DNA of 64,000 bases. It comes from Telmatactis stephensoni. Lineage: Eukaryota; Cnidaria; Anthozoa; Actiniaria; Isophelliidae. Below the pieces are notes generated by a model that worked only from the letters and a program-made list of their open reading frames with translations, ran no database searches and was not told the origin of the DNA. The DNA lies in contig JALIZF010001881.1 of NCBI GenBank assembly GCA_029948255.1, positions 496,001 through 560,000 of the forward strand, read 5' to 3'. Made by a program: the position numbers and the translations under genes. This document shows, piece by piece, positions 60,001-64,000 of the stretch (its first letter is position 1; each line of letters begins with the position of its first letter).

Positions 60001-60434
60001 AATGGTCATCATCTGTGTTAACAGAGTCAATATCATTAAAATCATGTACTTGTGAAGAATTCTCATAATCTTGTTCCTCCAAATCAGAACGTAGCTCTTT
60101 GTCTAACCCCAGCACAATTCTACAGCTGCGTTGGTGCATCTTAAGTCCCCTAATTCCTTTACAAATCTTGCCACAGCAACACGTCTTGGCATTAGAGTTA
60201 ACAATAGCTCTTGGTGAATGGATAACAGGCATTTGCCTTGCGGCATTACCTGATTGACCTTGATCTGCCTGGTTGAGTCGTTGTTTACATCTCCATGAAT
60301 GGCGACCCAGCGTAACGAAGTCTTTACCACAAAACGAACAAACGACAAAACACAATAACAGAACCACAAGACTTGAACGAATCATGATCCAAAACGTTGG
60401 TAGACTTTGTAGATGACAAAGTAATATAACACAA
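57057..60434 (-). mobile_element. LINE copy c: full-length RLE-type non-LTR retrotransposon
   Basis: About 3.4 kb: a 49-bp 5' leader, one ORF (60385-57194) and a 3' UTR of about 137 bp ending in AAAGTTTCC then (ATT)n. It is inserted upstream of copy b with only microsatellite between them. The 5' 294 bp are repeated in inverted orientation in copy d. Confidence 0.85.
57194..60385 (-). CDS. Intact 1063-aa retrotransposon protein (zinc fingers, RT, RLE)
   Basis: One uninterrupted frame. N-terminus: Cys/His modules at residues 16-33 (C-x2-C-x9-H-x3-C) and about 69-88 (CCCGKICKGIRGLKMHQRSC), probably DNA target binding. Reverse transcriptase: LLDLKNAFGEVHH near 470 (motif A), GVLQGDCLSPLLF near 530, QFADDAAV near 570 (catalytic Asp pair). 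C-terminus: CSFC...H...C module near 878-892 and a restriction-like endonuclease signature RPDL...VLELTVGFE near 945-967. Domain order and length match R2-group elements. The clade (R2, Hero, NeSL, R4/Dong) is not settled. No frameshift or stop, so it may be a recently active copy. Confidence 0.9.
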   Translation of the reverse strand: MIRSSLVVLLLCFVVCSFCGKDFVTLGRHSWRCKQRLNQADQGQSGNAARQMPVIHSPRAIVNSNAKTCCCGKICKGIRGLKMHQRSCRIVLGLDKELRSDLEEQDYENSSQVHDFNDIDSVNTDDDHFPVLKKGINLPKSDSEWSTANNYFKSVIFLNGPIRSQDLNSSIKFLNEVIYNYFADTCGYVVNLNNKSFVEKYKDHTVKDLKKILKQLKSTEGDTDEIKFVSRSLRDKLRKDLSTSTQEHAVLDHDKFIGKNFWGYVKNVLNKKDSVFPSFSMSDCASYFRKTLTSINPNKIFIIPNWIPSLSAPEVAFNLDPPTYDQVTNVIRKMKASGSPCPLDQLSIICFKRCPILRTYLAELIRLVWLSGTVPTEWKRACTILIHKKGDTSIPSNFRPITLESIPLKVFTSCLRNAIFSFLKGNNFIEHDIQKGFTPGISGTLEHTSQMADIINKARIKQRSLVISLLDLKNAFGEVHHNLIQSVLSYHHIPDHIKDIVKSLYIDFKTSIITSEFSTPFITVGRGVLQGDCLSPLLFNMCFNTFIHHIKAAKYRQFGFSFQLLNPIHWFQFADDAAVITGQEQENQHLLNRFTLWCQWSNMIIRVDKCITFGIKKALTKAVQFLPKLLINNVSVPCVKIGESFKYLGRYFDFEMSNESHKVELSSLVDDLMTEIDAKPLHPKNKLLLYGRFVLSKLSWHFTVADLSKTWVTDNIDNAVAKYVRKWLELPISGTLSNVFLPRNKFGLEICPPSVKFIQCQTVLRKALKLSPNKSVQHLWKSSSNHTNVQYDVYKSTKDVIKDFHADHEYKLQNHLVSQGSFFSNVLNNSLLKLSNIWSLAQSSLPKNIFNFTIRYINNTLPTRKNMTKWGLSPTSDCSFCLKPESLLHVIAGCTTYLDQGRFTWRHDSILHFIATTLQAVNDSSLYADIPGFKSPSILTGDSQRPDLILSTTNDCLYVLELTVGFESNLQNNITRKRTKYKETIDNLRHYHKKVVFVNLSVSALGVFAKDSGNFFTMLDELSFDNKQHKYIIKTITKIAIRSSYYIFCCRNKAWNDPDLMKF

Positions 60435-60530
60435 CGGATTCAAGTACGAAAAAAGCAATAAAACGGTATACATGTACAGAGCACGTCTGAACGTGGCTGC
60501 TCAATGCGATATCCATTCGTCATATACGCG

Positions 60531-60573
<43 letters not shown>
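60435..60573. other. Spacer between head-to-head LINEs, with (AAT)n
   Basis: 60435-60533 is unique sequence; 60534-60573 is (AAT)n. The unique part ends with TTCGTCATATACGCGGA, identical to the PolB exonuclease-motif region at about 63294-63310. Confidence 0.6.
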
Positions 60574-62106
60574 TTGTGTTATATTACTTTGTCATCTACA
60601 AAGTCTACCAACGTTTTGGATCATGATTCGTTCAAGTCTTGTGGTTCTGTTATTGTGTTTTGTCGTTTGTTCGTTTTGTGGTAAAGACTTCGTTACGCTG
60701 GGTCGCCATTCATGGAGATGTAAACAACGACTCAACCAGGCAGATCAAGGTCAATCAGGTAATGCCGCAAGGCAAATGCCTGTTATCCATTCACCAAGAG
60801 CTATTGTTAACTCTAATGCCAAGACGTGTTGCTGTGGCAAGATTTGTAAAGGAATTAGGGGACTTAATACCTACCTGAGGAACTGGGAGGTACTGGCCTA
60901 AAGAGCGTTGAAGACACCTACAAACACACAAAAATAAAAATGGCCAACTACCTAAACAACTCAAAAGACAAGAGACTCCAACTGGTGAAATCACACGAAA
61001 TCAAAAAGATTGAGAAAAAAGGAAAATCTTTATTTAAAGATGCAGAAAGATATGCAGCTGAATACAACATCAAATGCATCTTTAACGACATGGATACGTC
61101 TCTAACTAATGATAGAAATGAAACACTTCACGTCACTACACCAAGCCCTAAACCAATAAAAGAATTCCTCAGAAAGGCCACCATCGAAAAATATGCAAGT
61201 GAAGTAAAGAGACAAACATGGCTTGGAACGTTATCATCTCGGCAGCTTGAAGATAAAGAATTATCACCTAAAGCCAACCAAATCCACAGGATCTGGAAAA
61301 ATGTACCTGACATTGTCTACAGCGTAAACAAAAGCATAAGACAGCAACTTTTACCAACAAAAACATACCAACAAAGTAAGCTGCAAGCAGCAGTCTCAGA
61401 TACCAGCTGTAGAATGTGTCACTCATCCACTGAATCGACCACGCACATACTTTGCGCATGCCCAACAATTGCACAAAGTCTTTATAAAAGCAGGCATGAC
61501 AAAATGCTCAGACCAATCTATCATCAACTACTCAACTTATATGGTTTTGAAGAAAGTGACAACAGCAAACCTTGGTACAAGCAGAAACCACCCCCAGCAG
61601 TACTGGAGAACGAAAAAGCAAAAATAACATGGGACATCCCATTTCAACTGGAAAGAGCCCCTGCAAATGGAGCAAACAAAATAGATGTAGCTGTGATGGA
61701 CAAAGACAACAAGAAGTGGATCCTACTAGAAGGAACAGTATGTCAAGTAGGCAAAATCCAAGAAAAAACAACAAATAAACAAGAAAAATACAATGACCTG
61801 CGTCAAGGATTGAAAAACATCTATAAAGATACAGAAGTCACGCAAATTAACATCGTCTTCGACTTCCTAGGAGGATACAACAAAGAACTACAAAAAGCAC
61901 TTGGAACAATTACATCGAATGAAAAAGAGCAAGACTACCTGATTCAAAAATGTCAAAAGTGGATACAATCACAGAACACTGAAATCGTGAAAACATTTTA
62001 CGGATTTTTTAAGTAATTATACATGTACACATGACGTTAAGTACAAATGTCTTAGGTCGAGAAACCCGCTTTGCACTGAATATGAAAAGGAAAAAATAAA
62101 GATTCC
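60574..62106 (+). mobile_element. LINE copy d: chimeric element
   Basis: The first 294 bp (60574-60867) are the same as the 5' end of copy c, in opposite orientation, including the ATG at 60623 and both N-terminal Cys modules. After GGGGACTTAA the sequence switches to the RT-thumb and C-terminal part of a different RLE-LINE family. The two parts are out of frame. The 3' UTR (62017-62106) ends at GATTCC followed by (ATA)n. Confidence 0.8.
60870..62016 (+). pseudogene. C-terminal part of a second RLE-type LINE protein (in copy d)
   Basis: Open from the thumb motif LPEELGGTGLKSVEDTYK to TAA at 62014-62016 (the Met at 60940 is internal to this frame). It has the Cys/His module CRMCHSSTESTTHILCAC followed by KSRHDKMLRPIYHQLL, aligned with copy a (KKRHDRMGLRVYWELC), and an endonuclease-like segment (KIDVAVMDKDNKKWILLEG) in which the usual RPD reads KID, so one expected Pro is missing. 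The RT core is absent. It belongs to the same superfamily as copy a but is clearly diverged. Confidence 0.75.
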
Positions 62107-62149
<43 letters not shown>

Positions 62150-62210
62150 CACAGGAATCCCATCTGAGATTTTTTGGTTTTCTTACAGATGTTCTTCTCT
62201 CATCTTTTAG

Positions 62211-64000
62211 AAAGCGCAAAAAGGTGGTGGGCAAGAAGAAGAAGTGGAATGCGCATTGGACAACAACGCAACGATCCACAAATACAACCCCAACAAACAC
62301 CAAAAATATGATTTACTCCTCACCTTAGAAGGCAAAAACTTCAGAAACAACTCCAACAGAAAAGAGGTGTCAAATGGTTTCTCTGTTCTAATGTCAAAAT
62401 GACAAAATCTACACCTGAAGGGGAAGATCAAGTGTCCACTCCACATTTTAGAAGTGTTTGTAACACCACCACCAACCCCCACACCTTGGAAAAACAGTAC
62501 AACGAATCTGTAGAAAAAATTAAGACCTCCTTTTTGGAATACCAATGAGAGGGCAGCGGTTGGCAGATCGATGAGGTGAGACTTTCTTTTTGACAATCCT
62601 ACATATTGATTCTATCCCAAGCTCTTAAAAATAATTGTATGACTAATATTTTTTCTCTGTTTGATAGGTGTTACACCTAGATTTGGGTGTGACCACCTAC
62701 ACACCCTTGAAAGGAGCAATGTACATGCCCCTCCCTAAATGAATCAAGGACAAGAAGGCGGTCCTCAACATCCAAAACGAGGATGAGAAATGTTTCCTCT
62801 GGTCCATCTTGGCCGCTCTTCACCCAGTCCCCTATGTATCAGGTCCTCATCGAGTGCACCACTATACAAGGTACGAACACGAACTGAACATGGAAGGAAT
62901 TGACTACCCCGTCAAAATCAGTCAAGTCCAGAAAGTGGAATGACAGAATGACATCAGTGTCAACGTGTTTGGCTTCGAGGATAACGAACTCTTCCCACTA
63001 CGCATTACCAAGAACAAACAAGTAACCCATATCAACTTATTGTTGTATACACATCAAGACAAGAGACATTATTGCCTCATTAAAACTTTAGATCGTTTGT
63101 TAGATGGTATGAGTAGAGATGGTCATAGAATGTTCCATTGCATGTACTGCTTGCATGGCTTTGTCCGGCAAGACTTGTTACACAAGCATGAACCACACTG
63201 TGGACGTCACGGTCCACAGAAAATCAAATTACCGGATGAAGATCATGCAACGTTATCCTTTACAGAGGTACAAAAACAATTGAAAGTACCTTTCGTCATA
63301 TACGCGGACTTTGAGTCCATCTTAGTGGAGTGTGATAGCACTCCTTTAACCGATGTTAGTGGGACCCAGAAAACCCAACACCACCAACCTTGTGGGTTTG
63401 GGTATGTAGTGGAGTCTACAGTAGATCAATATAGCAAACCTCCCATAATATACCGAGGAGAAAATTCTGTAGACAAGTTTTTAGAGTGTTTGTTAGAAGA
63501 AGAGAAACAAATAAGTAACGTTTTAAAACATGTTGCCCCTATGATTATCACGGAGGAGCAAGAACGGGAATTCCATAATGCTACCAACTGTCATATTTGT
63601 GGAGGTCTCCTCGGAGCAGACCGTGTGCGTGACCACGACCACCTCCTTGGTAATTATAGGGGTGCGGCGCACAACGAGTGCAATTTAAATTACAAGTTCA
63701 CGGGAAAAATCCCAGTCGTGTTGCACAATCTTAAAGGTTACGACTCGCATCTCATCATGCAAGGATTAGGTAAACTAAAATCGGAAAAGATCACTTGCAT
63801 CCCTAACAATACCGAAAAATACATTTTGTTTTCGGTAGGCAATTTAGTCTTCATCGACTCCCTACAATTTCTCAATAGTTTGTTAGAAAAATTAGTTGAT
63901 AATTTAAGCAGAGGGGGTGAGTAAATTTAAGATATTAAGACGATATGTGGAGGAGGATAAAGTGAATTTACTGTTGAGGAAAGGCGTGTATCCTTATGAC
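62211..64000 (+). pseudogene. Protein-primed family B DNA polymerase (Polinton/Maverick type), decayed, runs off the window
   Basis: Probable exons 62211-62580 and 62669 onwards (donor GAG|GTGAG, acceptor TTTGATAG). The first is a charged region; the second starts VLHLDLG, passes through KCFLWSILAALHP and YEHELNMEGIDYPVKIS, then a C2H2-like motif (FHCMYCLHGF...HEPHC), the exonuclease motif YADFES near 63302, a zinc/HNH-like region (CHIC...VRDHDH...CN) and NLKGYDSHL (second exonuclease motif). The polymerase motifs would lie beyond 64000. In-frame stops occur at 62400, 62546, 62740 and 62941, and a one-base frameshift in the G run near 63914 moves the frame that continues to the edge (FKILRRYVEEDK). 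It is a dead copy unless the reads are wrong. Probably the continuation of the gene starting at 50973. Confidence 0.75.

Overview
This is a eukaryotic nuclear window: genes are split by GT-AG introns, coding density is low, and microsatellites, tRNA-derived SINEs, foldback/MITE elements and non-LTR retrotransposons are abundant. Secreted chymotrypsin-like proteases ending in a six-cysteine ShK domain, a short class A GPCR with no introns, and a Polinton-type DNA polymerase gene point to an anthozoan cnidarian, most likely a stony coral or sea anemone. The species is inferred from gene architecture, not from a database search.

Region 1 (1-39.4 kb, minus strand) is a cluster of four secreted S1 serine protease genes. 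A (446-6153, 3' end not found in the window) and B (9117-15257) lie in a tandem duplication of about 9.1 kb that includes introns, promoters and upstream flank. C (19955-25870) is a diverged paralogue whose catalytic His is Gly. D (29547-39314) keeps the full triad and carries a same-strand intronless GPCR (33182-34117) inside one intron. For B, C and D, joining the exons at GT-AG borders gives continuous reading frames (368, 324 and 331 aa) made of signal peptide, activation site, protease domain and ShK. Comparing A with B exposes young insertions because the other copy shows the empty site: a 397-bp palindrome, a Harbinger-like MITE and SINEs.

Region 2 (39.4-49.5 kb) holds no convincing host gene. 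It contains palindromic elements, remnants of a PIF/Harbinger transposon (Myb/SANT-like fragment and last transposase exon), a 1.24-kb TIR element with TTA target duplication and its own broken ORF, a broken BEL/Pao integrase and a 5'-truncated LINE preceded by a 113-bp tandem duplication.

Region 3 (49.8-64 kb) looks like a Polinton/Maverick-type element. A TATA-driven gene starts at 50973 with seven small phase-0 exons encoding an acidic, C2H2 zinc-finger head. After a roughly 10-kb intron it appears to continue into a protein-primed family B DNA polymerase body (62211 to the window end) that has several stops and a frameshift. The intron's ATA/TTA microsatellite has been invaded by a chain of restriction-like-endonuclease LINEs: two near-identical 5'-truncated copies in tandem, a full-length 1063-codon intact copy, and a head-to-head chimeric copy. 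A (CAT)n array of about 1 kb lies between the intact copy and one of the truncated ones.

The most unusual signals are this microsatellite-nested LINE chain (including the chimera and the intact copy), the zinc-finger-headed PolB gene with micro-exons, the pseudoprotease C, and the GPCR nested in protease gene D.
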